Notes under the pieces: generated by a model
The model's input: only the letters and a program-made list of their open reading frames with translations
What the model was told of the DNA's origin: nothing
Database searches by the model: none
Shown: positions 43,960 to 54,680 of the stretch, piece after piece
Layout: every line of letters begins with the position of its first letter
How positions within the stretch are numbered: position 1 is the first letter of the stretch
Made by a program: the position numbers and the translations under genes
NCBI GenBank assembly: GCA_910588495.1
Contig: CAJUPU010000005.1
Location: 1 to 64,000 of the forward strand
Source: an uncultured Oscillospiraceae bacterium
Lineage (GTDB): Bacteria > Bacillota > Clostridia > Oscillospirales > Oscillospiraceae
Reading direction: 5' to 3'
DNA: 64,000 nucleotides

Positions 43960-45795
43960 ATGGGTCCGGAACAGCTGAATACCCTCACGGACATCCAGGC
44001 GAAGCTGCTGTGCGACCAGCTGCGGGAGCAGATCGTCGCCGGCGTGTCCAAGACCGGGGGCCATCTGGCCTCCAGCCTGGGGGTGGTGGAGGCCACGGTG
44101 GCCGTCCACCGGGTGTTCGATCTGGAGCGCGACCGGCTGGTGTTCGACGTGGGCCATCAGTGCTACGCCCACAAGATCCTCACCCAGCGGGGGGGACAGA
44201 TGGACACCCTTCGCAAGCTGGGGGGGCTGTCCGGCTTTCCCAAGCCCCGGGAGCACCGGGCGGACGCCTTCATCGCCGGACACGCCTCCAACGCGGTGTC
44301 GGTGGCCCTGGGCATGGCCCGGGCCCGGACGCTGAATCAGGAGGACTACTGTGTCCTGGCCATGCTGGGGGACGGGGCCATGACCGGCGGGCTTGCCTAC
44401 GAGGGACTGTCCGACGCCGGGCAGAGCGGGGAGCAGCTGGTGGTCATTCTCAACGACAACGGCATGTCCATCACCAAAAATGTGGGCGGGGTGGCCCAGC
44501 ACCTGGCCCAGCAGCGGCTCAAGCCCCAGTACCTCCAATTCAAAAAGGTGTACAAGCGGGCCACCGGGGCCACGGCGGTGGGCCGCAGTCTGTACCGTTT
44601 CACCCACAAGGCCAAGCAGGCGGTGAAGAACGCCGTCCTCCACTGCAGCATGTTCGAGGACATGGGCTTTACTTACCTGGGCCCGGTGGACGGCCACGAT
44701 GTGAACTACCTCACCCGGCTGCTGCGCTACGCCAAGGAGCTGGACTGCCCCGTGCTGCTCCACATCAAGACGGTAAAGGGGAAAGGCTATCCACCCGCCG
44801 AGCGGGAACCCGACCGGTTCCACGGGGTGGGGCCCTTCCGAGTGGAGGACGGCGCGCCCCTCAAAGAGGGGGGAGAGACCTTTTCCTCCGTGTTTGGGGA
44901 CACCCTGTGCCGGCTGGCCCGGGAGCGGGACGACATTGCCGCCGTCACCGCCGCCATGCCCGACGGTACGGGGCTGGTGGGCTTCGCCCGGGAGTTTCCG
45001 AAGCGGTTTTTCGACGTGGGCATCGCCGAGGGTCACGCGGTCTCCATGGCGGCGGGGATGGCCAAGCAGCGCATGGTGCCGGTGGCGGCCGTCTACTCCA
45101 CCTTTTTACAGCGGGCCTACGATATGCTCATCCACGACGTGGCCATCCAGGGGCTCCATGTGGTGCTGGGGGTGGACCGGGCGGGGCTGTCCGGCGAGGA
45201 CGGAGAGACCCACCACGGCGTGTTTGACGTGGCCTATCTCAGCTCGGTGCCCGGCATGAAGATCTACTGCCCCGCCAGCTTCGAGGAGCTGAGGGCCATG
45301 CTGCGCCACGCGGTGGAGAAGGTCCGGGGCCCGGTGGCGGTGCGCTATCCCCGGGGAGGCGAGGGGGAGTTCAAGGCCCTGTGCGGCGTCGAGGGGGCCA
45401 GCGTCCTCCGCCCGGGAGCCGATGTGACCATCGCCGCCTACGGCACCATGGTGAACGAGGCCCTGGCGGCGGCGAAGCTCTTGGAAGAAAAGGGGCGGTC
45501 CGCCCAGGTGGTGAAGCTGAACAGCATCGCCCCCCTGGACGTGGACACCCTGGCCGCCTGCGCGAAAAAGACCGGGCGGCTGGTGGTGGCGGAGGAGTGC
45601 GTGGACGCGGGCTGCGTAGGGCGGCGCATCGCCGCCGAATTCGCCCTGCGGGGCGTGAGCGGGGTGCGCCTGGCCCTGGTGGATCTGGGGGACCGCTTCG
45701 TCCAGCACGGGACGGTGGCGGAGCTGCGCGCTTTGTGCGGCATCGACGGGGCGTCCATCGCCCGGAAGGCGTTGGAGGTGATGGACCATGGCTAA
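43960..45795 (+). CDS. dxs: 1-deoxy-D-xylulose-5-phosphate synthase
   Basis: Thiamine-diphosphate enzyme that starts the MEP pathway from pyruvate and glyceraldehyde-3-phosphate. 611 aa. SKTGGHLASSLGVVE, DVGHQCYAHKILTQR, AMLGDGAMTGGLAYEGL plus LNDNGMSITKN (ThDP site), GLVGFAREFPKRFFDVGIAEGHAV. ATG 43960 follows AGGGGGGTGG and gives usual length; a 138-base in-frame extension upstream is not conserved-looking. Overlaps tlyA by 8 bp. Confidence 0.95.
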   Translation: MGPEQLNTLTDIQAKLLCDQLREQIVAGVSKTGGHLASSLGVVEATVAVHRVFDLERDRLVFDVGHQCYAHKILTQRGGQMDTLRKLGGLSGFPKPREHRADAFIAGHASNAVSVALGMARARTLNQEDYCVLAMLGDGAMTGGLAYEGLSDAGQSGEQLVVILNDNGMSITKNVGGVAQHLAQQRLKPQYLQFKKVYKRATGATAVGRSLYRFTHKAKQAVKNAVLHCSMFEDMGFTYLGPVDGHDVNYLTRLLRYAKELDCPVLLHIKTVKGKGYPPAEREPDRFHGVGPFRVEDGAPLKEGGETFSSVFGDTLCRLARERDDIAAVTAAMPDGTGLVGFAREFPKRFFDVGIAEGHAVSMAAGMAKQRMVPVAAVYSTFLQRAYDMLIHDVAIQGLHVVLGVDRAGLSGEDGETHHGVFDVAYLSSVPGMKIYCPASFEELRAMLRHAVEKVRGPVAVRYPRGGEGEFKALCGVEGASVLRPGADVTIAAYGTMVNEALAAAKLLEEKGRSAQVVKLNSIAPLDVDTLAACAKKTGRLVVAEECVDAGCVGRRIAAEFALRGVSGVRLALVDLGDRFVQHGTVAELRALCGIDGASIARKALEVMDHG

Positions 45796-46585
45796 AAAGC
45801 GAGTGGACCTGCTGCTGGTGGAGCGGGGGCTGACGGACACCCGCCAGAAGGCCCAGGCGGTGATCATGGCGGGCCAGGTGTACACCGGGGAGCGCCGCTG
45901 CGACAAGCCGGGGCTCACCCTGGAGGAGGACGCCCCCCTGGAGGTCCGGGGCGGGCTGCGCTACGTCAGCCGGGGCGGGCTGAAGCTGGAAAAGGCCATG
46001 CAGGTCTTTCCCATCGCCCTGGCGGACAAGACCGCCGCCGACATCGGGGCCTCCACCGGGGGCTTCACCGACTGTATGCTGCAAAACGGGGCCAAGCGGG
46101 TGTACGCCGTGGACGTGGGCTACGGTCAGCTGGCCTGGTCTATCCGGAACGACCCCCGGGTGGTGTGCCTGGAGCGCACCAACGCCCGGTATCTGACCCG
46201 GGAGCAGATCCCCGAGGCCCTGGACTTTGCCTCCATCGACGTGTCCTTCATCTCCCTGGGACTGATTTTGCCCGCCCTGGGGCCGCTGATGGCCCCGGAC
46301 GGCCAGGTGGCCGCCCTGGTGAAGCCCCAGTTCGAGGCGGGGCGGGAAAAGGTGGGCAAAAAAGGGGTGGTCCGGGATCCAAACGTCCATCTGGAGGTGC
46401 TGGAGCGCTTCCTGGACCACGCCGCCCAGGGGGGGTTTGCTGTAAAGGGATTAGACTTTTCACCCATCCGGGGGCCGGAGGGGAACATCGAATATCTGGG
46501 CTTTCTCCAGGCGGGGGCCGGGGAGGACCCGGCGTTCGATCTGAAGGAACTGGTGGAGCGCTCCCACCAGGCGCTGAAGGGGTGA
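45788..46585 (+). CDS. tlyA: TlyA-family rRNA (cytidine-2'-O)-methyltransferase
   Basis: 265 aa. N-terminal S4 RNA-binding domain (RVDLLLVERGLTDTRQKAQ) and a SAM-binding RrmJ-like fold (TAADIGASTGGFTDCMLQNGA, YAVDVGYGQLAW, DVSFISL). Called hemolysin A in old annotation; relatives methylate ribosomal RNA. In the conserved dxs-tlyA-nadK-argR-recN order. Confidence 0.93.
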   Translation: MAKKRVDLLLVERGLTDTRQKAQAVIMAGQVYTGERRCDKPGLTLEEDAPLEVRGGLRYVSRGGLKLEKAMQVFPIALADKTAADIGASTGGFTDCMLQNGAKRVYAVDVGYGQLAWSIRNDPRVVCLERTNARYLTREQIPEALDFASIDVSFISLGLILPALGPLMAPDGQVAALVKPQFEAGREKVGKKGVVRDPNVHLEVLERFLDHAAQGGFAVKGLDFSPIRGPEGNIEYLGFLQAGAGEDPAFDLKELVERSHQALKG

Positions 46586-46592
46586 GGGAAGG

Positions 46593-47459
46593 ATGAAGAT
46601 CGTACTGTGCCCCAACCCCTACCGGGACCGGGGGCTCCGGGCCGCCCAGGCCGCCCAGCGCATCCTGGAGAACGCCGGGGCCCAGACCGCCATCTGCCTG
46701 CCCTTCGAGGTGGACCAGGGCAGCCGGCTGGACCTGCCCGCCGGGGCGGCCCTGGGCCAGATCGAGGAGGAGCTGGAGGATGCCGACGTGCTGGTGTGCT
46801 TCGGAGGGGACGGCACCATCCTCCACGCCGCCCACGAGGCCAACGCCCGGAACATCCCCATCCTGGGGGTGAACCTGGGCAGCATCGGGTTCATGGCCGA
46901 GCTGGAGCACGGGGAGCTGTCCCTGCTGGCCCGTCTGGCCGGGGGGCGGTTCGGCATCGAGCGGCGGATGATGCTGGATGTCTCCGTCCGCCGGGAGGGG
47001 CGGCGGGTGTTCGAACAGCAGGCCCTCAACGACGCGGTGCTCACCAAGGGGGCGGTGGCCCGGGTGCTGGACCTGGAGGTGACGGGAGACCGGGTGACCA
47101 TCTCCTCGTTCTCCGGAGACGGCATCGTGGTGTCCACCCCCACCGGGTCCACAGCCTACTCCATGGCGGCGGGGGGCCCCATCGTGGAGCCCACCGCGGC
47201 CAACATCATCATCGCCCCCATCTGCGCCCACTCCCTCCACGCCAAGCCCTTCGTGCTGGACGCCGCCCGGGCGGTGGGGGTCCGGCTGGCGCCGGGGAGC
47301 AAAAAGACCGCCTATCTGTCGGTGGACGGGGGGCGGGCCTTCCGGGTGCAGCCGGGGGACTGGGTGGAGTGCCGCCGGTCCCGTCAGACCACCCAGATGG
47401 TGAAGCTCACCGGGCGGAACTTCTATGAACGGATCAACCAAAAGCTGGGAAAGGCGTGA
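46593..47459 (+). CDS. nadK: NAD kinase
   Basis: 288 aa. Phosphorylates NAD to NADP. VLVCFGGDGTILHAAHE holds the GGDGT motif; GVNLGSIGFMAEL and TPTGSTAYSMAAGGP complete the site. GGAAGG precedes ATG. The stop overlaps the argR GTG. Confidence 0.95.
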   Translation: MKIVLCPNPYRDRGLRAAQAAQRILENAGAQTAICLPFEVDQGSRLDLPAGAALGQIEEELEDADVLVCFGGDGTILHAAHEANARNIPILGVNLGSIGFMAELEHGELSLLARLAGGRFGIERRMMLDVSVRREGRRVFEQQALNDAVLTKGAVARVLDLEVTGDRVTISSFSGDGIVVSTPTGSTAYSMAAGGPIVEPTAANIIIAPICAHSLHAKPFVLDAARAVGVRLAPGSKKTAYLSVDGGRAFRVQPGDWVECRRSRQTTQMVKLTGRNFYERINQKLGKA

Positions 47460-47923
47460 AGGATTTGAAGGCCAAACGACAGACGGAGATCCTGCGCATC
47501 ATCGGCGAGCAGGACATCGAGACCCAGGAGCAGATGCTGGACCAGCTGCGCCGGTGCGGCATCCGGGCCACCCAGGCCACCATTTCCCGGGACATCAAGG
47601 AGCTGAACCTGGTCAAGCAGCCGGGGGAGGGGGGGAGCTACCACTATGTGGTGTCCGCCGCCCGCCCGCCCCGCCGGGCGGCTGCCGGGCGGCTGCAAAA
47701 CATCTTCAAGGAAGGGGTCACCTCCTGCGATGTGGCCCAGAACATCGTGGTGGTCAAGACCATGCCCGGCCTGGCCCCCGCCGCCGGGGCCGCCCTGGAC
47801 GGCATGGAGCTGGAGGGGCTGGTGGGGTCGCTGGCGGGGGACGATACCGCCATCCTCATCATGCGCACCAACCAGACGGCGGAGGCGCTGGCCCGGGTGA
47901 TCGAGTCCATGCTGGAGGGGTGA
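47456..47923 (+). CDS. argR: Arginine repressor ArgR
   Basis: 155 aa. Winged-helix N-terminus (RQTEILRIIGEQDIETQEQM, IRATQATISRDIKELNL) and arginine-binding hexamer domain (NIVVVKTMPGLAPAAGAALD, GDDTAILIMRT with the Asp pair). GTG start inside nadK stop. No arginine gene is in the window; placement before recN is the usual Firmicute order. Confidence 0.95.
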   Translation: MKDLKAKRQTEILRIIGEQDIETQEQMLDQLRRCGIRATQATISRDIKELNLVKQPGEGGSYHYVVSAARPPRRAAAGRLQNIFKEGVTSCDVAQNIVVVKTMPGLAPAAGAALDGMELEGLVGSLAGDDTAILIMRTNQTAEALARVIESMLEG

Positions 47924-47929
47924 GGTCAC

Positions 47930-49626
<1,697 letters not shown>

Positions 49627-49630
<4 letters not shown>

Positions 49631-50424
49631 TAAAAGCGGCATTCTTTGATGTGGACGGGACGCTGGTGTCCTTTCAGCGCAAATTTTTATCCGACCGGGT
49701 GCTGGCCGACCTGGCCGCCCTGCGCCGGAGGGGGATCAAGGTGCTGCTCAGCACCGGCCGGGCCCTCCAGGATCTGGAGCGCACCGGGATGCTCCGGGGG
49801 GCGCGGTTCGACGGTTATTTGACCCTGGGCGGGCAGTTCTGCTGCGACGGAGACGGCACGGCCTTTCGGGATGAGCCCATCGGACTGGATGACATGCGGG
49901 GGGCCTACGAGGTGTTCAAGGCCCATCCCGAGCTGCCGGCGGTGATGGAGGGCAACGGGGAGAGCTATCTCACCACCGTCAACGACCGGGTGCGGCAGGT
50001 GTACGACTTCCTCCACACCCAGATGTACCCGGTGCGGGATCCGGCGTGGCTGCTGGAGGGGAAGGTGTACCAGCTGGCCCCCTTCGTCACCCCGGAGGAG
50101 GAGCATATCTTCCTGGACGCCATGCCGGGCTGCATGAGCACCCGCTGGCACACCGAGGGGATCGATATCCTGCCCCGGGACGGCGGCAAGGGGGCGGGCA
50201 TCCGGGCGGCCATGGAGCGCTACGGCCTGGCCCGGGAGGAGGTCATGGCCTTCGGCGATGGGGAGAACGACATCACCATGCTGGAGGAGGCCGGGACCGC
50301 CGTGGCCATGGGCAACGGGGACGAGCAGGTGAAGGCCGTGGCGGACTATGTCACCGGCACGGTGGATGAGGACGGCGTGTCCCAGGCCCTGCGGCACTTC
50401 GGGCTGCTCCTGGAGGAAAAATGA
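49627..50424 (+). CDS. Cof-type HAD-superfamily phosphatase
   Basis: 265 aa. FFDVDGTLVSF is motif I with the nucleophile Asp; LLSTGRALQD motif II; PRDGGKGAGIRAAM with the Lys; and FGDGENDITML motif IV. The C2B cap domain lies at ~80-190. Such enzymes act on sugar or nucleotide phosphates; the substrate is unknown. It ends the nusB-recN run. Confidence 0.9.
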
Positions 50425-50425
50425 T

Positions 50426-50454
50426 TTGACAAACCGTGTCTGTTGTGATATCAT
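50426..50454 (+). promoter_or_regulatory. Promoter of the T-box leader
   Basis: TTGACA (50426-50431), 17-base spacer, TATCAT (50449-50454), overlapping the end of the HAD gene region. Confidence 0.8.
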
Positions 50455-50456
50455 CC

Positions 50457-50726
50457 TGTCAACGCGTTGAAGAGGACCAGTAACCAAAGGCGTTCCTGCC
50501 CAGAGAGCCCCCGTTTTGGTGGAAGGGGGAGAGGGAGCTTTGGCGAATACCCCTCGGAGCGGCCGCCTGAACGGGAGCTATCCCCAGTAGGGCCGGACGG
50601 GTGCGCCCGGTAAAGCGCCGGGCCCCTGCTGGGGGGTCCATGAGGCCGCTTCTGTGAGGAGGCGGCAAAACAGAGGTGGTACCGCGAGCTTTCGCCCTCT
50701 GTCCTGAAGGGGACAGGGGGCGTTTT
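50457..50726 (+). promoter_or_regulatory. T-box riboswitch, tyrosine type
   Basis: Leader RNA that binds uncharged tRNA and switches a terminator. Seen are the stem I entry GAAGAGGACCAGTA, a specifier-loop-like GGCGAATACCCC in which TAC (50548-50550) is read as the Tyr codon, the T-box core AACAGAGGTGGTACCGCG (50669-50686), and a terminator stem CGCCCTCTGTCC with GGGGACAGGGGGCG plus T4 (50693-50726). The downstream tyrS supports tyrosine. Confidence 0.9.
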
Positions 50727-50748
50727 GATGTAGAGAGGGACGAAAAAG

Positions 50749-51213
50749 ATGGAACACAAGGCATTCGGCGCGCCCCGGCCGGGTCTGACGTATTGGGACC
50801 GGCCCAGCGCCTACGGCATCGCCTTCGACGGGGCGGGCCGGGCGGCGGTGGTGTATTGTCAGGGGAAGGGCTGTTTCCTGCTGGGCGGCGGCATGGAGCC
50901 GGGGGAGAGCGAGGGGGACTGTATCCGCCGGGAGGCCCTGGAAGAGACGGGATATGCTGTGGTGGTGGGGGAGAAGGTGTGCGTGGGAGAGGAGTACACC
51001 GTCCTGCCCACGGGGAGGCCCTTCCACCCCATCGGGCATGTGTACCTGGCGCGGCTGGGGGAGAGAACAGCGGCCCCGGTAGAGACCGACCACGTCCTCA
51101 CCTGGCTCCCGGTGGAGGAATTTCAGCGGTCCACGTTCCTGCGCTATCAGTCCTGGGCCATGGGGATGGCCTGGGAACTTTACCAAAAACGACAAAAGGA
51201 GAGCAAGCTATGA
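50749..51213 (+). CDS. NUDIX hydrolase
   Basis: 154 aa. The Nudix box starts GGGMEPGESEGD and ends RREALEETGY, with all key acidic residues. RPSAYGIAFDGAGRAAVVY is the first strand. Substrate unknown; relatives clear oxidised or signalling nucleotides. It is the first gene behind the tyrosine T-box and overlaps tyrS by ATGA, so both rise together when tyrosine is short. GAGAGGGA precedes ATG. Confidence 0.9.
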   Translation: MEHKAFGAPRPGLTYWDRPSAYGIAFDGAGRAAVVYCQGKGCFLLGGGMEPGESEGDCIRREALEETGYAVVVGEKVCVGEEYTVLPTGRPFHPIGHVYLARLGERTAAPVETDHVLTWLPVEEFQRSTFLRYQSWAMGMAWELYQKRQKESKL

Positions 51214-52442
51214 CACTTTACGACGAGCTCGTGGCCCGGGGCCTGGTGGCCCAGGTGACCAGCGAGGACGAGGTCAAGGACCTCATCAACAACGGCAAAG
51301 CCACCTTTTATATCGGCTATGACTGCACGGCGGACAGCCTGACGGCGGGGCACTTCGTCACCCTCACCCTGATGAAGCGGCTCCAGCAGGGGGGCAATAA
51401 GCCCATCGCCCTGATCGGCGGCGGCACCACCACCATCGGCGACCCCTCCGGCCGCACCGACATGCGCAAGATGCTCAGCCGGGAGGACATCGACCACAAC
51501 GCCGCCTGCTTCAAGCGCCAGATGGAGCGGTTCATCGACTTCGGCGACGGCCCTGGCCAGGCCATGATGCTCAACAACGCCGACTGGCTGCTGGGCCTGA
51601 ACTATATCGACCTTCTCCGGGAGGTGGGGGCCTGCTTCTCGGTGAACAACATGCTCCGGGCGGACTGCTACAAGCAGCGGATGGAGAAGGGGCTCTCCTT
51701 CCTGGAGTTCAACTATATGATCATGCAGTCCTACGATTTCTACCATATGTTCCAGACGGTGGGCTGCAACATGCAGTGCGGCGGCAACGACCAGTGGTCC
51801 AACATGCTGGGGGGCACGGAGCTGATCCGCCGCAAGCTGGGCAAGGACTCCCACTGCATGACCATCAACCTGCTCACCGACTCCCAGGGCAACAAGATGG
51901 GCAAGACGGCGGGCAACGCCGTGTGGCTGGACCCCAACAAGACCAGCCCCTACGACTTCTACCAGTACTGGCGCAACGTGGGGGACGCGGACGTGATGAA
52001 GTGCATCCGCTGGCTCACCTTCCTGCCCCTGGAGCAGATCGACGAAATGGACCAGTGGAAGGACGCCCAGCTCAACCAGGCCAAGGAGATCCTGGCCTGG
52101 GAGCTGACCAGCATGGTCCACGGCAAGGAGGAGGCGGACAAGGCCCAGGCCGCCGCCCGGGCGCTGTTCTCCACCGGCGGGAACGCGGCCGACATGCCGT
52201 CCACGGCCCTGTCCGAGGCTGATTTCCCCGGCGGCTCCATCGGTGTGCTGACCCTGCTGGTGAAGTGCGGCCTGGCCGCCTCCAACGGCGAGGCCCGGCG
52301 GCTCATCCAGCAGGGGGGCATCGCCGTGGCAGACGAGAAAGTGAGCGACCCTGCGGCAAAGTTTCCCAAGGACAAGTTCGCAGGGGAGGGCGTTATCGTC
52401 AAGAAGGGCAAAAAGGTGTTCCACAGGGTTACTGTTTCTTGA
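51210..52442 (+). CDS. tyrS: Tyrosyl-tRNA synthetase
   Basis: 410 aa class I synthetase. YIGYDCTADSLTAGHFVTL carries the HIGH-like AGHF; GGNDQWSNMLGGTELIRR and NKMGKTAGNAVWL (KMSKS counterpart); a C-terminal S4 domain (KCGLAASNGEARRLIQQGGIAV). AAAGGAGAG precedes ATG 51210, inside the Nudix stop. Longer frames upstream are shadows. Confidence 0.97.
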   Translation: MTLYDELVARGLVAQVTSEDEVKDLINNGKATFYIGYDCTADSLTAGHFVTLTLMKRLQQGGNKPIALIGGGTTTIGDPSGRTDMRKMLSREDIDHNAACFKRQMERFIDFGDGPGQAMMLNNADWLLGLNYIDLLREVGACFSVNNMLRADCYKQRMEKGLSFLEFNYMIMQSYDFYHMFQTVGCNMQCGGNDQWSNMLGGTELIRRKLGKDSHCMTINLLTDSQGNKMGKTAGNAVWLDPNKTSPYDFYQYWRNVGDADVMKCIRWLTFLPLEQIDEMDQWKDAQLNQAKEILAWELTSMVHGKEEADKAQAAARALFSTGGNAADMPSTALSEADFPGGSIGVLTLLVKCGLAASNGEARRLIQQGGIAVADEKVSDPAAKFPKDKFAGEGVIVKKGKKVFHRVTVS

Positions 52443-52457
52443 AGGTTAAAGGCATCA

Positions 52458-52504
52458 ACCACCTGAACCCCTTGTGCGGCAATGATTTCAGGGGTTCGGG
52501 TGGT
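52458..52504 (+). terminator. Hairpin after tyrS
   Basis: 15-base arms (52458-52472 and 52490-52504) with one wobble, but only a weak T run. Confidence 0.6.
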
Positions 52505-52579
52505 GCTTAGCACACAAAAAGCACGCAAGTGCTCTGATTTGGCGCAAAATGATAAATCGGAATGCTGCGAGGTGCTGGA

Positions 52580-53188
52580 ATGAATAAAATAATAGCAAGC
52601 ACGGGGGCTTTGATCGTAACGGTTTCAGTATTATTATTTGCTGTCTGTATGCTAATTTCCTTTAGCTTTGGAAGCTATTTTGTATGTATGCTGCTGCCCA
52701 TTGGGTATATCATGATGGCTGCTGGTTTTTGTGTTGAGAGTGATGAAAAGCATAGGGCGGCCGCCAATGCTGGAATGATGTTTGCCGCGGTTTATGCGGC
52801 TTTGATATTACTTGTATATTTTGCGCAGACAACTTCGGTCCGATTAGATACGCTTGATGAACAGGCTATGAGAATGCTTGATTATTCAAGAGGTGGGCTA
52901 TTTTTTAGCTATGATTTACTCGGATACGGTATCATGGCGCTTTCAACTTTCTTTGTCGGGCTGGCAATAGATGCAAAGAAAAAATCAGATAAGTGGTTAA
53001 AACATCTCATGTTGATCCACGGAGTATTCTTTTTTCCCTGCTTTATTATGCCGATGACGGGAATATTTCGCTCTATGTCAAATGGCGAGGATAACATAGG
53101 CGGAGTCATCGCGCTCGAATTTTGGTGTGTGTACTTTATTTCAATCGGGATTTTGTCATTGATGCATTTTAGAAAAAGCAATAGATAA
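52580..53188 (+). CDS. Hypothetical multi-pass membrane protein
   Basis: 202 aa, about six membrane helices (ALIVTVSVLLFAVCMLISFSF, YFVCMLLPIGYIMMAAGFCV, MMFAAVYAALILLVYFA, GIMALSTFFVGLAI, MLIHGVFFFPCFIMPM, FWCVYFISIGIL). No family recognised. Base use is far more AT-rich than both neighbours, with many AUA and UUA-type codons, so it is probably acquired. GAGGTGC precedes ATG 52580. It stands alone between tyrS and a terminator. Confidence 0.75.
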   Translation: MNKIIASTGALIVTVSVLLFAVCMLISFSFGSYFVCMLLPIGYIMMAAGFCVESDEKHRAAANAGMMFAAVYAALILLVYFAQTTSVRLDTLDEQAMRMLDYSRGGLFFSYDLLGYGIMALSTFFVGLAIDAKKKSDKWLKHLMLIHGVFFFPCFIMPMTGIFRSMSNGEDNIGGVIALEFWCVYFISIGILSLMHFRKSNR

Positions 53189-53217
53189 CTTCCAGCGTTA
53201 TGTGAGAGGCAAAAGGG

Positions 53218-53243
53218 AACGGGACCGCGAAAGCGGTCCCGTT
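53218..53243. terminator. Hairpin between the membrane gene and the tautomerase gene
   Basis: 11-bp perfect stem (53218-53228 with 53233-53243), GAAA loop. Could end both converging units, though T runs are short. Confidence 0.65.
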
Positions 53244-53249
53244 CTGCGT

Positions 53250-53465
53250 TCAGATCGTCTGGTGCTTCAGCATGTACTCTGCCTTCACCTTGTCGATGGT
53301 CTGACCGCCGATCCCAAAATTCAGATCGGGCAGTTCCTTGATGGTGACGGTGAAAAATTCCTGGGGCACACGCATGACCTCGGAGGCGGTCCGCGTCAGC
53401 CGCTGGATCAGTTCCACCTTTTGCGTATCTGACAGTGCGCCGCATTCCACGGAAATATAAGGCAT
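53250..53465 (-). CDS. 4-oxalocrotonate tautomerase family protein
   Basis: 71 aa. Mature N-terminus MPYISVECG gives the catalytic Pro2 that becomes Pro1. LSDTQKVELIQRLTRTASEVM and FTVTIKEL fit the small tautomerase fold. Substrate unknown. ATG 53465 sits next to the stop of the deaminase gene, so the two are coupled; longer frames upstream are shadows. Last gene of the leftward cluster. Confidence 0.85.
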   Translation of the reverse strand: MPYISVECGALSDTQKVELIQRLTRTASEVMRVPQEFFTVTIKELPDLNFGIGGQTIDKVKAEYMLKHQTI

Positions 53466-53466
53466 C

Positions 53467-53898
53467 TTAATCGTCTCCCTTTTCGTACCGCTCCCAGCCC
53501 CACCAGTTGGGGAGGAGCTGCGCCAGCGTGACGGTCTCTCGCGTTTCGAAGTCCACCATGATCTCCATGTCTTTGTTGCGCCGGTCCAGCTGCATGAAAA
53601 ACTCCCGGCAGGCCCCGCAGGGCATCCCGCTTCCGCCCCCATGGGGCGGGCGGTCCCGGAAGGCGATCAGCCGCTTCACCGCGGTCTGGCCGCTGTTCAC
53701 GTACATGTTGAGGGCGGCCACCCGCTCCGCGCACAGGTCCAGCACGCCGGAACAGCTCTCCACGCAGAAGCCGGTGAAGATCTGGCCATTTTCGCTCTCC
53801 AGGGCACACACCACGTGATGGGCGTAAATAAACGGGGTGACTTCGCCCGGATGATACTGCTCCCGGGCCTTTTCATAGAGCTGTTCCCAGATATCCAC
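53467..53898 (-). CDS. Cytidine deaminase-like protein
   Basis: 143 aa. Zinc site CAERVAAL (C-A-E) plus MPCGACREFF (PCxxC) as in tetrameric cytidine deaminase or blasticidin-S deaminase relatives. The C-terminal tail (LLPNWWGWERY) is common in this subgroup. Exact substrate cannot be fixed by sequence; a role in pyrimidine salvage would fit the nucleoside importer elsewhere in the window. It starts 3 bp beyond the dapB stop. Confidence 0.85.
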   Translation of the reverse strand: MDIWEQLYEKAREQYHPGEVTPFIYAHHVVCALESENGQIFTGFCVESCSGVLDLCAERVAALNMYVNSGQTAVKRLIAFRDRPPHGGGSGMPCGACREFFMQLDRRNKDMEIMVDFETRETVTLAQLLPNWWGWERYEKGDD

Positions 53899-53900
53899 GG

Positions 53901-54671
53901 TCAGACCCCTCTCTCCCCGGCGATGAGGTGGGACATGTCGTACAGCCCAGGTCCGTCTACCCCGGCCAGGAACTTGGCCGCCTTCACGGCCCCGGCGGCG
54001 AACACCTCCCGGCTGGCGGCGTGGTGGGAGATCTCGATCACCTCGTCCCGCCCGGCGAACACCACGGTGTGGTCGCCCACGATGGTGCCCCCCCGGAGGG
54101 AGGAAATGCCGATCTCCCGCCGGTCCCGGGGCCGGCGGACGCTGTGGCGGTCGTAGACGTGTTCCGGCTCGTAGGGCAGGGTGGAGGCGGCTGCGTGGGC
54201 CAGCATCAGAGCGGTGCCGCTGGGGGCGTCCAGTTTCCGGCGGTGGTGGCGCTCCTGGATCTCCACGTCGAAGTCCTCCCCCAGCAGGGCGGCGGCCCGG
54301 CGGACCAGATCCATCAGCACGTTGACGCCCAGCGACATGTTGGCGGAGCGGAAGATGGGGATGGACTTTGCCGCCTGGCCGATCTGGGCCAGCTGCTCCT
54401 CCGAATAGCCGGTGGTGGCCAGCACTGCGGGCAGCTTTCGCCCCACGCAGAAATCCAGCAGGCCCGTCAGGGCGGCGGGGTGGGAGAAGTCGATGAGGGC
54501 GTCCGCCTCCACGGCGCAGACGGCGGGGGTGGCGAACACGGGGAAGCCCTCCATGGGCTGGGAGAGCAGGTCGATCCCGGCGGCGACCTCTACCTCAGGG
54601 TCGCAGCTGCAGATATCCGTCACCACCCGGCCCATGTGGCCGCAGCAGCCGGAGATGATCATCTTTCGCAT
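53901..54671 (-). CDS. dapB: 4-hydroxy-tetrahydrodipicolinate reductase
   Basis: 256 aa. NAD(P)H site MIISGCCGHMGRVV, catalytic EIQERHHRRKLDAPSGTAL with His and Lys, and NMSLGVNVLMDLVR. Reduces the DapA product to tetrahydrodipicolinate. Lies 9 bp after dapA, in an asd-dapA-dapB operon. Confidence 0.95.
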   Translation of the reverse strand: MRKMIISGCCGHMGRVVTDICSCDPEVEVAAGIDLLSQPMEGFPVFATPAVCAVEADALIDFSHPAALTGLLDFCVGRKLPAVLATTGYSEEQLAQIGQAAKSIPIFRSANMSLGVNVLMDLVRRAAALLGEDFDVEIQERHHRRKLDAPSGTALMLAHAAASTLPYEPEHVYDRHSVRRPRDRREIGISSLRGGTIVGDHTVVFAGRDEVIEISHHAASREVFAAGAVKAAKFLAGVDGPGLYDMSHLIAGERGV

Positions 54672-54680
54672 GGCGGCACC

